A stretch of DNA of 64,000 bases. Source: Roseateles amylovorans. GTDB lineage: Bacteria > Pseudomonadota > Gammaproteobacteria > Burkholderiales > Burkholderiaceae_C. The notes under the pieces were generated by a model, which saw nothing but the letters and a program-made list of their open reading frames with translations, was not told the origin of the DNA and did no database searches. Made by a program: the position numbers and the translations under genes. This document shows, one piece after another, positions 25,585 to 33,730 of this stretch (its first letter is position 1; each line of letters starts with the position of its first letter). The DNA lies in contig NZ_CP104562.2 in assembly GCF_025398155.2 (NCBI RefSeq), positions 372,001-436,000 on the forward strand, given 5' to 3'.

Positions 25585-26763
25585 TCACAATTTGACGAAC
25601 CAGCCTCGCCGAAACATCAGCCAGGCGATCAGGTACATCACCGCCACAAAGCCGACCGCAAACAGCAGCGAGGCCAACCGCGGATCGACCGGCAGCGCGG
25701 CCAGCGGCGCAAACAGCCAGGCCTTGAGCGTGCGGCCGTCGGCCATCTTCACCAGACCCAGCAGCCGCGCCAGCACGCCGGACAGCGTGAACAGGAACAG
25801 CGCATTCATGCCGAAGACCACCAACGGCTGCGCCCGACGCGCCATCGCCGCCCGCAGGCGCGGCAGCGGCGAGGCATCCAGCAGCCAGTAGAAGACGCCA
25901 AACACCAGGCTGCCCCAGCCGGTGCTCATCAGCACGAAGGCCGGTGTCCACAGGCTCTTGTTGATCGGCAGGGACCAGGCGTCCAGCACCTGCGCCGCCC
26001 ACAGGCAGGCCAGTCCGACGACCATGAAGCCCATCGCCTTTTCCGCCGGATCGCGCCCCCGCAGCGCCAGCCATCGCCCCGCCAGCAGACCGGCGATCTG
26101 CCCGGCCAGCGCGGGCAGGGTCCCCAGCAGGCCTTCGGGATCCCAGGTCTTGCTGTGGGCCCACAGATGGCCGCCGAGCAGTTGCCGGTCCAGCCAGGCG
26201 CCCACATCCTCACCCGGCGCCAGCGACCCGCGATGCCACACTCCCGCCGCATCGGGCACCGGCACGAGCGTCTGCAGCGCGGTGTAGAGCCCCATCAGCG
26301 CCACCGCCCAGACCAGTTGGGCCCGCCATCCACACCACAACGCGATCGGCGCCGCCAGGACGGTGAGCAAGCCCAGACGCTGCAGCACCCCGGGGATGCG
26401 GACGGTCTCGAACTGGAAGAAGGGGAAAAGATTCAGCAGCAGGCCGACGCCGATGATCAGCACCCCGCGGCGCCACAGATGCCGCAGCATGGCGGGCCGA
26501 TCGGCCGCCTGCGCGCGTCGCGCCAGGCTGAAGCTCATCGAGATGCCGCTGCTGAAGACGAAGAACGGAAAGATCCAGTCGGTGAAGGTCCAGCCATGCC
26601 AGGCGGCATGGGCCAGGGGCGCGAAGAGTGCCGACCAGTCGCCCGGGTTGTTGACCAGCAGCATCGCCGCGATGGTGAAGCCCCGGAATGCATCCAGCGA
26701 CACCAGCCGCCCGGCGGCCGCCGCGCCTGCGTCACGTCCGGAAGGCGGCACCCGCGTCGTCAT
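25585..26763 (-). CDS. NagX-like multi-pass membrane protein (DUF5009/HGSNAT-type)
   Basis: A 392-residue inner-membrane protein with about ten predicted helices. The N-terminal signature R-LVSLDAFRGFTIAAMLLVNNPG (around residues 19-40) marks the COG4299/DUF5009 family, related to human heparan-alpha-glucosaminide N-acetyltransferase. NagX relatives lie in GlcNAc-use clusters of Xanthomonas, and a related protein has been linked to MurNAc uptake in Tannerella; whether they acetylate or transport is unsettled. ATG 26763 overlaps the stop of the permease gene as ATGA, so the two are translationally coupled. Confidence 0.85.
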   Translation of the reverse strand: MTTRVPPSGRDAGAAAAGRLVSLDAFRGFTIAAMLLVNNPGDWSALFAPLAHAAWHGWTFTDWIFPFFVFSSGISMSFSLARRAQAADRPAMLRHLWRRGVLIIGVGLLLNLFPFFQFETVRIPGVLQRLGLLTVLAAPIALWCGWRAQLVWAVALMGLYTALQTLVPVPDAAGVWHRGSLAPGEDVGAWLDRQLLGGHLWAHSKTWDPEGLLGTLPALAGQIAGLLAGRWLALRGRDPAEKAMGFMVVGLACLWAAQVLDAWSLPINKSLWTPAFVLMSTGWGSLVFGVFYWLLDASPLPRLRAAMARRAQPLVVFGMNALFLFTLSGVLARLLGLVKMADGRTLKAWLFAPLAALPVDPRLASLLFAVGFVAVMYLIAWLMFRRGWFVKL

Positions 26764-28139
26764 GCCGCCGGCGCCTTGCGACCAAAGCCCTCCGGCACCC
26801 GGATCAGCGCGGTCATGACCAGCGACGGCACCGTGGCGATCAGCACCCAGCCGAAGAAGTGCAGATAGCCCAGCTGATCCTGGAGCCAGCCGCTCCACAT
26901 GCCCGGCAGCATCATGCCCAGCGCCATGAAACCGGTGCACAGGGCGTAATGGGCGGTCTTGTGGGGACCGTCGGCGACCAGGATCATCACCATCAGATAG
27001 GCGGTGAAGCCCAGGCCGTAGCCGAACTGCTCGATCGCCAGCGCGCCGCAGATCACCGCCAGGCTTCCCGGATGGGCCCAGGCCATGGCCAGGAACACCA
27101 CATTGGGCAGGTGCATGGCCAGCACCAGCGGCCACAGCGCCTGCTTCAAGCCGACGCGGGAAATGATCCAGCCGCCCAGCAGACCGCCCAAGGTCAGCGC
27201 GGTCAGGCCCACGGTGCCGTAGGCCAGCCCGACCTCCTTGTTGGTCAATCCCAGGCCGCCGGCGCTCACCGGGTCGAGCAGGAACGGCGTGGCCAGCTTG
27301 AGCAGTTGCGCTTCGGGGAAGCGGTACAGCAGCAGGAAGCCGATGATCACGGCGATCTCGGGCTTGCGGAAGAAGTCCGCAAAGATGGTGAAGAAGGTCT
27401 TCCAGTGGCGCTCACCGGGCGCCGCCGGTCGGTCGATGGCGGGCGTGGGCAGTCGCCACGCGTGGTAGGCCGCCAGCAGCAGAAAGATCCCCGCCAGCAC
27501 CGCCATCACCCCTTGCCAGGCGGTGACCCAGCTGTCCCCGCGCTCGCGCAGCTCGCCGGCCAGCCACACCAGGCCGCCCTGGCCGCCGATGTTGGCCAGT
27601 CGGTAGAAGGTCGAGCGCACGCCCACGAACGCGGCCTGCTGATGCTGCTCCAGGGCCAGCAGATAGAAGCCGTCCGCGGCGATGTCGTGCGAGGCGGAGG
27701 CGAAGGCCATCAGCCAGAACACCGCCAGCGAGAGCTGGAAGAAGCGGTCCATTGGCAACGTCAGGGCCACCATCGCCAGCGACGCCCCCACCACGAACTG
27801 CAGCACCACGATCCACAGCCGCTTGGTGCCCATCAACTCCACCAGCGGCGACCACAGCGGCTTGATGACCCAGGGCAGATACAGCCAACTGGTGTAGAGC
27901 GCGATGTCGGTGTTGGAGACCTCGAGGTTCTTGTACAGGATGACCGAGAGCGTCATCACCACCACATAGGGCAGGCCCTGGGCGAAGTACAGCGGCGGCA
28001 CCCAGCCCCAGGCACTGCGGGACCCGGCCTCGGCCCTGTCGCGCGTTGCTGCGGCGGAGCCGGCGTCCTGGCTGGCGGACGCCGGGTGAGGCGAGGGCGG
28101 GGACTTGGACGACGAGGAGGGCGAAGGCGCGGCTTGCAT
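26760..28139 (-). CDS. AmpG-like MFS permease (muropeptide or amino-sugar uptake)
   Basis: A 459-residue 12-helix major facilitator. The first helix (PPLYFAQGLPYVVVM) and IKPLWSPLVE loop are typical of the AmpG/sugar branch; ASHDIAADGFYL resembles the AmpG DTxxD region. AmpG carries GlcNAc-anhydroMurNAc muropeptides inward. Sequence divergence from E. coli AmpG is obvious, so free MurNAc or GlcNAc is an equally good substrate guess, especially beside NagX, a kinase and MurQ. ATG 28139 is chosen since upstream residues run through the heptamer array. The N-terminal 40 residues are Ser/Pro-rich and cytosolic. Confidence 0.8.
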   Translation of the reverse strand: MQAAPSPSSSSKSPPSPHPASASQDAGSAAATRDRAEAGSRSAWGWVPPLYFAQGLPYVVVMTLSVILYKNLEVSNTDIALYTSWLYLPWVIKPLWSPLVELMGTKRLWIVVLQFVVGASLAMVALTLPMDRFFQLSLAVFWLMAFASASHDIAADGFYLLALEQHQQAAFVGVRSTFYRLANIGGQGGLVWLAGELRERGDSWVTAWQGVMAVLAGIFLLLAAYHAWRLPTPAIDRPAAPGERHWKTFFTIFADFFRKPEIAVIIGFLLLYRFPEAQLLKLATPFLLDPVSAGGLGLTNKEVGLAYGTVGLTALTLGGLLGGWIISRVGLKQALWPLVLAMHLPNVVFLAMAWAHPGSLAVICGALAIEQFGYGLGFTAYLMVMILVADGPHKTAHYALCTGFMALGMMLPGMWSGWLQDQLGYLHFFGWVLIATVPSLVMTALIRVPEGFGRKAPAA

Positions 28140-28150
28140 GGGCCCCAAGT

Positions 28151-28206
28151 GTCGTTGGAAACGGGGCACTGGAAACAGGTCACCGGCAACGGGAAACGGA
28201 CTGGAC
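28151..28206. repeat. Heptamer tandem array upstream of the AmpG-like gene
   Basis: Eight degenerate units in 7-base register: GTCGTTG, GAAACGG, GGCACTG, GAAACAG, GTCACCG, GCAACGG, GAAACGG, ACTGGAC. It occupies almost all of the 77-base gap between murQ and the permease, starting 12 bases from the permease ATG. The unit GCAACGG also occurs at 531-593. Confidence 0.7.
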
Positions 28207-28216
28207 CTGCCGGCCG

Positions 28217-29110
28217 TCAGTGAGCCGCCAGCGCGCGTCGCACGCTGCCCTGGTGTTGGGTAAGCAACTGCGTGGCGTCGGCCGCCGGAAGTTGCTTGAG
28301 CAGCATCACGATGGCCGTCTTCACACTGAAATCGCATTGCGACAAGGCCGCCACGGCGCGCGCCTCATCCACACCTGCGGCGCGACGGGTCAGCGCCACG
28401 GCGCGCCGAACCAGCTTGGCATTGGTGGCCTTCATGTCCACCATCAGGTTGCCGTAGACCTTGTTCAGCCGCACCATCAGCGCGCTGGAGAAGCTGTTCA
28501 GCGCGATCTTCTGGGCGGTGCCGGCCTTCAGCCGGGTGCTGCCGGAGATGATCTCGGCGCCGGTGTCGAGCAGGATGGGATGGTCGCAGGCGGTCAGGAC
28601 GGCAGCGCCCGGATTGTTGGCCAGTCCGAGTGTGAGACTGCCCGCCGCATGCGCCGCCGCCAAGGCACCGAGGACATAGGGCGTGTGGCCCGAGGCCGCG
28701 AGCGCGAGCAGCACATCGTTCGGTCCCGGGTGCTGCGCCGTGAGGTCGAGGCCGCCCTGGGTCTCGTCATCTTCCGCGCCTTCCACGGCCACGAACATCG
28801 CGCCGTCGCCACCGGCCATCACCGCCACCGCGCGTTCGCGGGGCCAGGAGAAGGTCGGTCCCAGCTCCACGCTGTCCAGCACACCGAGCCGGCCCGAGGT
28901 GCCCGCACCGGCATACAGCAGCCGCCCGCCGGCAGCGATCCGCGGCAATGCCGCATCCACTGCGGCCGCCAGCGCCGGCGCGGCCGCGCGGACCGCGTCG
29001 ATTGCCGCCAACTGGTCCTCCACCAGCGCCTGCATCAGCCGCGCACTGTCGTACAGGTCCAGGTCCGGATGCTGCAGGCTGGGGGTTTCGGTGTTGAGGA
29101 TGTTGAGCAT
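28217..29110 (-). CDS. murQ: N-acetylmuramic acid 6-phosphate etherase
   Basis: A 297-residue SIS-domain lyase, near the E. coli length. It cleaves the lactyl ether of MurNAc-6-P to give GlcNAc-6-P and D-lactate. The opening TETPS, the GAGTSGRLGVLD loop (68-79), and the catalytic Glu82 (SVELGPTF) and Glu113 (EGAEDDE) are all present, as is SGSTRLKAGTAQK. It links the MurNAc branch to amino-sugar metabolism and requires a kinase, which the BadF-family gene could provide. A near-perfect LysR-type dyad lies 98-114 bases upstream. Confidence 0.96.
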   Translation of the reverse strand: MLNILNTETPSLQHPDLDLYDSARLMQALVEDQLAAIDAVRAAAPALAAAVDAALPRIAAGGRLLYAGAGTSGRLGVLDSVELGPTFSWPRERAVAVMAGGDGAMFVAVEGAEDDETQGGLDLTAQHPGPNDVLLALAASGHTPYVLGALAAAHAAGSLTLGLANNPGAAVLTACDHPILLDTGAEIISGSTRLKAGTAQKIALNSFSSALMVRLNKVYGNLMVDMKATNAKLVRRAVALTRRAAGVDEARAVAALSQCDFSVKTAIVMLLKQLPAADATQLLTQHQGSVRRALAAH

Positions 29111-29207
29111 GGCGCGCCGCGATGCGGCGCCCGCGCGCCGACCATCGGTGTGCGGCCTACTCTAGTGGCAGGGGGTGGGGCTTGCCAATGAATGCCCGCG
29201 CCGTCGC

Positions 29208-29224
29208 CATAACCGCGGGTGATG
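29208..29224. promoter_or_regulatory. LysR-type box upstream of murQ
   Basis: CATAAC-CGCGG-GTGATG differs by one base from the perfect CATAAC-N5-GTTATG dyad upstream of dppA, with the same 5-base spacer and T-N11-A layout. It lies in the murQ leader between murQ and the YkuD-like gene. Confidence 0.5.
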
Positions 29225-29244
29225 CCGTCGCAATCATCGGCACC

Positions 29245-30777
29245 CTACAGGCGGGCTTCGGCGTCCAGCACGGCGTGGATCACTTCGGCCAGACTGACCG
29301 GCGCCGTGGCCGGATCCAGTTCCAGCAGCACGAAGTAGCCGCGGTCCTGGCCCTGCGCGGTGAAGGCCCGCAGCAGCGCGAGCTGGTCGCTGTGGACCAT
29401 CGTGCCATCGCGGTCCCAGTACTCCATCGCCACCACGCAGCCGGCGGACGGGGTGCCCGGGAAATAGGCGCTGCCCAGGTAGTAGCGAGGATCGATGGTG
29501 CTGCCGTGCAGCAGCATCTCGTCGCGTCCCGCCTGGCCGGCCAGCCAGGCCTCCTGCATCGGCGCATAGCTGCGCCATGACGCCGGCAGCAGGGCGCGGT
29601 AGCGGTCCGGCGTCCAGGCGGGTTCGTTGGCACCGGGGGCGCGTTGCTCGAATTCCGCCACGGTCGCTTCCACCGGCACCTTGGTGTGCAGATAGGGCGT
29701 CGGTCCGATCCAGATGTTGCTGGCCGCGCGCCCGGCGCCCTGCACGGTGAACAGGCCCTGCGGCGTGTTGCCCAGGGTGATCGTGCCCGGCAGTCCGCTG
29801 CGCGAGAGCGCCAACTGAGGGATGTTGAACAGCCCGCCATCGGCCCGCCGCACGAAACGGCCATCCGCCTGACGCACCAGGGCCAGGCCCATCTGCTGAC
29901 GACCGGGGCGCTGGAAGCTGAACACCACCGGATAGCCCGGGCGCACCGCCAGCAGGTCGGCCAGCGGCGGTCGCTGCGCCATCGGCACGCCCTGCGCCGT
30001 GGCCAAGGCCTGGGACAGCGCACGCAACCGCGGCTCGGCCGGATCGCGCGCGCTCAACTGGGATTGGATCAGCGCCAGGTCGGCGGGCTGGCGGGTCTGC
30101 ATCAGCGTGTAGGCGGCGATGGCGAACTCACGCGGTGTCGACAAACGCGGCAGCAACGGCCGCAGCAGCGGCGCGGCGTCCTGGGGATAGAGGGTGTAAG
30201 CGGCGCTCAACAGCGGACGCTGAACGTCCGCCGGCTGGCTGTCCAGCGTGGGCAAGGCCGCCAGCAAGGCCGGGCGGGCAACATCGATTTCGATGTTGTA
30301 GTGCGCGGCAATCGTCAGGCCTTGCGCCAACTCGCGCAGCACTGCGCTGTCGCGCGGCGAGACCAGCGCCGCGGCCACCGCGCCGCGCAGGCGCAAGCGC
30401 TCGCTCTCCAGCCGTTCCTGGGCCTGGGCAGCGCTGCCCACCGTCGATCGGAACTGCGCGGGGCGCAACGCCTGCAGCGCCGCAGGACTGAACTCGCCCG
30501 CCGCCGCCGGCGGCGGCGTGCTCGGGCGTGGGGTCGGGACTTGCGCGCAGGCGGCCAGCAGCACGGGCACCAGCCAGGTCGCCCATCGCGCGGGGTGAGG
30601 CCGTCGAGCTAGGCCGGCAGGCGATTGGGCGACGGACCCGGCGACGGACCCGGCGAAGGTCCCGGAGAACGACCCGGAGAACGACCCGGAGCAGGGCGTG
30701 CCCAGGGTCGTGTGCCGCAGCGAGATGCCGCCGGTGCAGAGCAGGGCCGACGAGGCGGCGGTCGAGGCAGGGGTCAT
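29245..30777 (-). CDS. YkuD-like (L,D-transpeptidase-related) lipoprotein
   Basis: A 510-residue protein. Near the C-terminus His424 (LLHGSTIDPRYY) and the SAGC box with Cys447 resemble the H...SxGC catalytic pair of L,D-transpeptidases, with Ala instead of the usual His before GC. The remaining 300 residues are helical and unfamiliar. A lipobox (LLAAC, Cys77) preceded by WATWLVPV marks a lipoprotein signal, but it lies 60 residues further in than usual. The ATG at 30777 overlaps the upstream stop as ATGA, so coupling supports it, yet the first 60 residues include a repetitive GSFSGSFSGTFAGSVAGSV tract. A later non-ATG start may be real. It could edit peptidoglycan cross-links or attach muropeptides. 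Confidence 0.6.
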   Translation of the reverse strand: MTPASTAASSALLCTGGISLRHTTLGTPCSGSFSGSFSGTFAGSVAGSVAQSPAGLARRPHPARWATWLVPVLLAACAQVPTPRPSTPPPAAAGEFSPAALQALRPAQFRSTVGSAAQAQERLESERLRLRGAVAAALVSPRDSAVLRELAQGLTIAAHYNIEIDVARPALLAALPTLDSQPADVQRPLLSAAYTLYPQDAAPLLRPLLPRLSTPREFAIAAYTLMQTRQPADLALIQSQLSARDPAEPRLRALSQALATAQGVPMAQRPPLADLLAVRPGYPVVFSFQRPGRQQMGLALVRQADGRFVRRADGGLFNIPQLALSRSGLPGTITLGNTPQGLFTVQGAGRAASNIWIGPTPYLHTKVPVEATVAEFEQRAPGANEPAWTPDRYRALLPASWRSYAPMQEAWLAGQAGRDEMLLHGSTIDPRYYLGSAYFPGTPSAGCVVAMEYWDRDGTMVHSDQLALLRAFTAQGQDRGYFVLLELDPATAPVSLAEVIHAVLDAEARL

Positions 30778-31715
30778 GGCGCGATGTCTTTCAACCGTCG
30801 GATGATCAGCGCATTGGCCAGCCGGCGCAGCGCGGGTTCGTTGAAGGGGCGGCCCATCGTCGCATGGCCTTCGATCAACAGGCTGCTGCTGCCGCCGCCG
30901 TCCAGGTTGAAGGCCTGATGCACGCCGCGGGCGGCCATCAAGGCCGCGAGTTCGGCCAGGCGCAGCCCGGCCACCTCGCCGCGGCGGCCCTCGGCCAGCA
31001 CCAGCGTCAGATAGCGTCCGTCGGCATCCAGCCCGAGCGCGGTGCGCGGATGGGTGGCGGCGCAGAACGAGCAACCGAGGTCGTCCTCGGCCCGCCGGGG
31101 CTGTCCGTCGCGGATCAGCCAGGGTGTACCGGCCACCGCCGTCCAGGTCCCTGCGGGCGGCGCGTCCCGGGCCTGTAGGGCGATGACGCAGCGGGGTTGC
31201 GGGTCGCACGCCATCATCGGACTGGTGGCAGCCGACAGCACCGGCGCCCAGGCTTGACCGGCCGACACCGTCCAGCCGCGCGGCGTGAACGACCGGTCGA
31301 AGAAGGAAGCGTTGACCACCGCCAAGGCCTCGGTTGCGCCGTCGAAGCCATCCAGCGGTCGACCGCGTTCATCCGGCGCGGTGAGGCTCAGGGTCAATCG
31401 GGAATCGTGCAGATCCAGCCGCAGCCAATGCAAGACCTGACCCGCACGTCGGTCATCGCGCTCATACAGCAGACCCGGCTCATCGGCAACGCGGCGCCAG
31501 TGCGGCGTGTCGTCGCCCGCGGCGATGGCGGACAGGCCGTCGGGCGAGGAGATGGGGCGATCCGGCGCCCGCTCGGCCAGGCGATGCGCGCAGCCGGCCA
31601 ACAGCAGCGTCGCCAGCAACGCGGCTGCGCCGCGCCTGAGCGTCTCGCCGGCTCGGGAGACCCTGCCGCCGTGCCAGCGCCCTGTGAAAAGCCCGTTCCT
31701 CTGCATCCGTTTCAT
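30774..31715 (-). CDS. NAGPA-domain (phosphodiester glycosidase-like) lipoprotein
   Basis: A 313-residue lipoprotein with lipobox LLLAGC (Cys42 from ATG 31715; Cys39 if the ATG at 31706 is used). The NAGPA/DUF2233 fold is shown by VVNASFFDRSF, HPRTALGLDADGRYLTLVLAEG and the C-terminal GVHQAFNLDGGGSSSL. The human relative removes GlcNAc from a phosphodiester; bacterial members are often in cell-wall or capsule loci, mostly without tested substrates. Its stop overlaps the YkuD-like start. It is the first gene of the minus-strand series that continues to digH. Confidence 0.85.
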   Translation of the reverse strand: MKRMQRNGLFTGRWHGGRVSRAGETLRRGAAALLATLLLAGCAHRLAERAPDRPISSPDGLSAIAAGDDTPHWRRVADEPGLLYERDDRRAGQVLHWLRLDLHDSRLTLSLTAPDERGRPLDGFDGATEALAVVNASFFDRSFTPRGWTVSAGQAWAPVLSAATSPMMACDPQPRCVIALQARDAPPAGTWTAVAGTPWLIRDGQPRRAEDDLGCSFCAATHPRTALGLDADGRYLTLVLAEGRRGEVAGLRLAELAALMAARGVHQAFNLDGGGSSSLLIEGHATMGRPFNEPALRRLANALIIRRLKDIAP

Positions 31716-31733
31716 TCTAGGGACGGGCGCGCT

Positions 31734-31789
31734 CATCGCCGTTCGCTTCTCGTCGCTCGTCGCTCGTTGTCCGTGTCTCGGTGACCGTT
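31734..31789. repeat. Degenerate heptamer array upstream of the NAGPA gene
   Basis: Eight units in 7-base register around GCTCGTC: CATCGCC, GTTCGCT, TCTCGTC, GCTCGTC, GCTCGTT, GTCCGTG, TCTCGGT, GACCGTT. It starts 19 bases before the NAGPA ATG. Another repeat placed directly in front of a start codon. Confidence 0.6.
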
Positions 31790-31884
31790 CACGGGCCATC
31801 CCTGGCACGTCGATTGCCGTCGAAGCGCGTCGATTGGTTGGCTGTGCGACGGCGATGTCGTTGTTGCAAGGCCTGCACCCCGGT

Positions 31885-31904
31885 GTGACGGAACGGACCG
31901 TCAC
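31885..31904. promoter_or_regulatory. Inverted repeat upstream of pldA
   Basis: GTGACGG (31885-31891) and CCGTCAC (31898-31904) are a perfect 7-bp dyad with 6-base spacer, 92-111 bases before the pldA start, in the divergent gap with the NAGPA gene. Possible regulator site; no family assigned. Confidence 0.35.
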
Positions 31905-31995
31905 CGCCGGAGGGCGCCGATCATGCCGACCGCGTTGCGCCGCTGAGTGCACCGGTCGAGCCCTTTGAACCGGCCTCGGCCTTTCAGGAGATTCC

Positions 31996-33228
31996 GTGAC
32001 GTTGTTGACCCGCCATTCGCCCGCTGCAGCCGTCGGCGCGCGACCTCTCCTGTCGAGCCTCTTCTTGCCGACCCTGCCGACCCTGCCGCTGTGCGGCGCT
32101 GCGCTGGCGCTGGTCTCGGTGCTGGGACTGCCCTCGGCCGCCCGTGCGCAGTCCAGCATCCTCCCGCCCGGTGGGCCGGGGGACTGCACCCGCATCGACG
32201 ATCCCGCCGCGCGCCTGAGCTGCTATGACCGCATGCACAGCCGCCCGGCCGATCCGGCGCCCCCGGCCAGTACCTCCGCGGCCCGCCCCGCCGTCCCGAC
32301 GGACGGCACCGCCCGTCGCCTGACCGCCGCGCCAGTGCCCGCAGCGGCGGCCAGCGCGCCGGAGGATCCGTGCAGCCGACTGCCCGAGGCCGCCGGCAGC
32401 GCTCGCAGCTATCTGGGCTCGACCCTTTCCGAGCGCTGGGAACTGACCTGTCGCGACCAACTCCCCGCGTTCCTGCCACGTCCCTACAAGCCGGTGTACC
32501 TGTTGCCGGTCTCGTGGACCTCCCGGGCCAATCGCGATCCGCGGGGCTCCGAGTCGCCGGACAACGGCGTGGTGAATGCGCTGGACCTGGACAAGAACGA
32601 AGCCAAGTTCCAGGTCAGCCTCAAGTCCAAGATCTGGTCGATGGATGACTTCGGCACCTTCGCCGTCTGGGGCGCCTACACCCAGAGCTCGCGCTGGCAG
32701 GTCTACAACGGCCGCAGCTCGCGCCCCTTCCGCGAGACCAACTATGAGCCGGAGGTGATCCTGACCCACGGCATGGATGTGGGCCTGCCGTTCGGATGGA
32801 AGGCCCGCATGGCCAGCGTGAGCTTCAACCACCAGTCCAACGGACGGGCCCAGCCGCTGTCGCGCAGCTGGAACCGGGTGATTGGCGAACTCAACCTGGA
32901 ACGGGGCGAAACCACCGTCAGCCTGCGGCCCTGGTGGCGCATCGAAGATGGGACCGACGACAACCCCGGCATCAAGGACTACATGGGTCGGGGCGAACTG
33001 CTGGTCACCCAGAAATGGGGCCAGCATGTCGTGACCCTGCAGGGCCGGCACAGCCTGCGCTCGGGCGACCGATCCCGCGGATCGGCGCAACTGGAATGGG
33101 CCTTCCCGATCGGCGCCGGTCTGCACGGCTATGCGCAGCTGTTCCATGGTTATGGCGAAAGCCTGATCGACTACAACTTCCGCGAAACCCGGATCGGGCT
33201 GGGCGTGTCGGTCATCGAATGGCGTTGA
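31996..33228 (+). CDS. pldA: Outer-membrane phospholipase A
   Basis: A 410-residue OMPLA. The catalytic triad has exactly the E. coli spacing: His279, Ser281 (FNHQSNGR) and Asn293 (SRSWNRV). Dimeric OMPLA hydrolyses phospholipids that reach the outer leaflet. A signal peptide ends near ARAQ (about 52). Between it and the barrel lies a Pro/Ala-rich stretch of about 80 residues starting with a C-x-x-I-DDPAARLSCYDR motif seen at the N-terminus of various beta-proteobacterial envelope proteins. The start is GTG 31996 with AGGAG 5 bases upstream. Not obviously tied to the salvage locus. Confidence 0.93.
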   Translation: MTLLTRHSPAAAVGARPLLSSLFLPTLPTLPLCGAALALVSVLGLPSAARAQSSILPPGGPGDCTRIDDPAARLSCYDRMHSRPADPAPPASTSAARPAVPTDGTARRLTAAPVPAAAASAPEDPCSRLPEAAGSARSYLGSTLSERWELTCRDQLPAFLPRPYKPVYLLPVSWTSRANRDPRGSESPDNGVVNALDLDKNEAKFQVSLKSKIWSMDDFGTFAVWGAYTQSSRWQVYNGRSSRPFRETNYEPEVILTHGMDVGLPFGWKARMASVSFNHQSNGRAQPLSRSWNRVIGELNLERGETTVSLRPWWRIEDGTDDNPGIKDYMGRGELLVTQKWGQHVVTLQGRHSLRSGDRSRGSAQLEWAFPIGAGLHGYAQLFHGYGESLIDYNFRETRIGLGVSVIEWR

Positions 33229-33263
33229 GCCGTGCTGTGGCCAATGTCACGGCCGGTCAAGGT

Positions 33264-33284
33264 TTCCCCCGCGACTCGGGGGAA
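33264..33284 (+). terminator. Hairpin after pldA (no T run)
   Basis: TTCCCCC (33264-33270) pairs with GGGGGAA (33278-33284) around a 7-base loop, 36 bases past pldA. It lacks a T tract, so it may be an RNA end protector rather than an intrinsic terminator. Confidence 0.35.
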
Positions 33285-33391
33285 TGCGCCGTGGCGGCCT
33301 GACAGCGGTTTCAACGCCTTTCGATGAATATGGCGCATCCATCGGGCGCCGCCGGATGGCGCTCCGGCGACAGCCGCACTAGGCTGGGCGG

Positions 33392-33670
33392 ATGTCGGAT
33401 GTTTCCAAAAGCAACGTCGGGCCGGACGGCTGCGTGCTCTGGGTGGTGGATTACCGCCTGGACGGTCGCGCCCGTCAATGGTTCCGCGCGCTTCCCCCCG
33501 TGCTCGGGGCGGAGGCGATGCGGGCGTTGATGCTGGAAGAGCTGGAGGAGCTCTACGGCCCCCGCGCCGAACTGCTGGACCTGCGCCCCGCCAGCCTGGA
33601 GGAGCGCCGCGCCTTCCTGCGCGGGGAGCTGTCGCGTCCGACGTCCGGCACCGATCGTCCTGATGCCTGA
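33392..33670 (+). CDS. Small hypothetical protein
   Basis: A 92-residue acidic protein with no family I recognise. The sequence has globular character (VLWVVDYRLDGRARQWFRAL, then AMRALMLEELEELYG, an amphipathic helix), and no signal peptide. GGGCGG precedes ATG 33392. It stands alone between pldA and the VOC gene on the plus strand. Its stop is followed at once by a degenerate heptamer repeat. Confidence 0.55.
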   Translation: MSDVSKSNVGPDGCVLWVVDYRLDGRARQWFRALPPVLGAEAMRALMLEELEELYGPRAELLDLRPASLEERRAFLRGELSRPTSGTDRPDA

Positions 33671-33709
33671 CCGCCCTGGCAGCCTGACGCCTGAAGCCTC
33701 ATCCCATCG
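33661..33709. repeat. Degenerate heptamer repeat
   Basis: Seven units in 7-base register: TGATGCC, TGACCGC, CCTGGCA, GCCTGAC, GCCTGAA, GCCTCAT, CCCATCG. The middle three are clearest. It starts in the last codons of the small hypothetical gene. Confidence 0.45.
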
Positions 33710-33730
33710 CGCGCCCGGGTGCTGAGCGGC

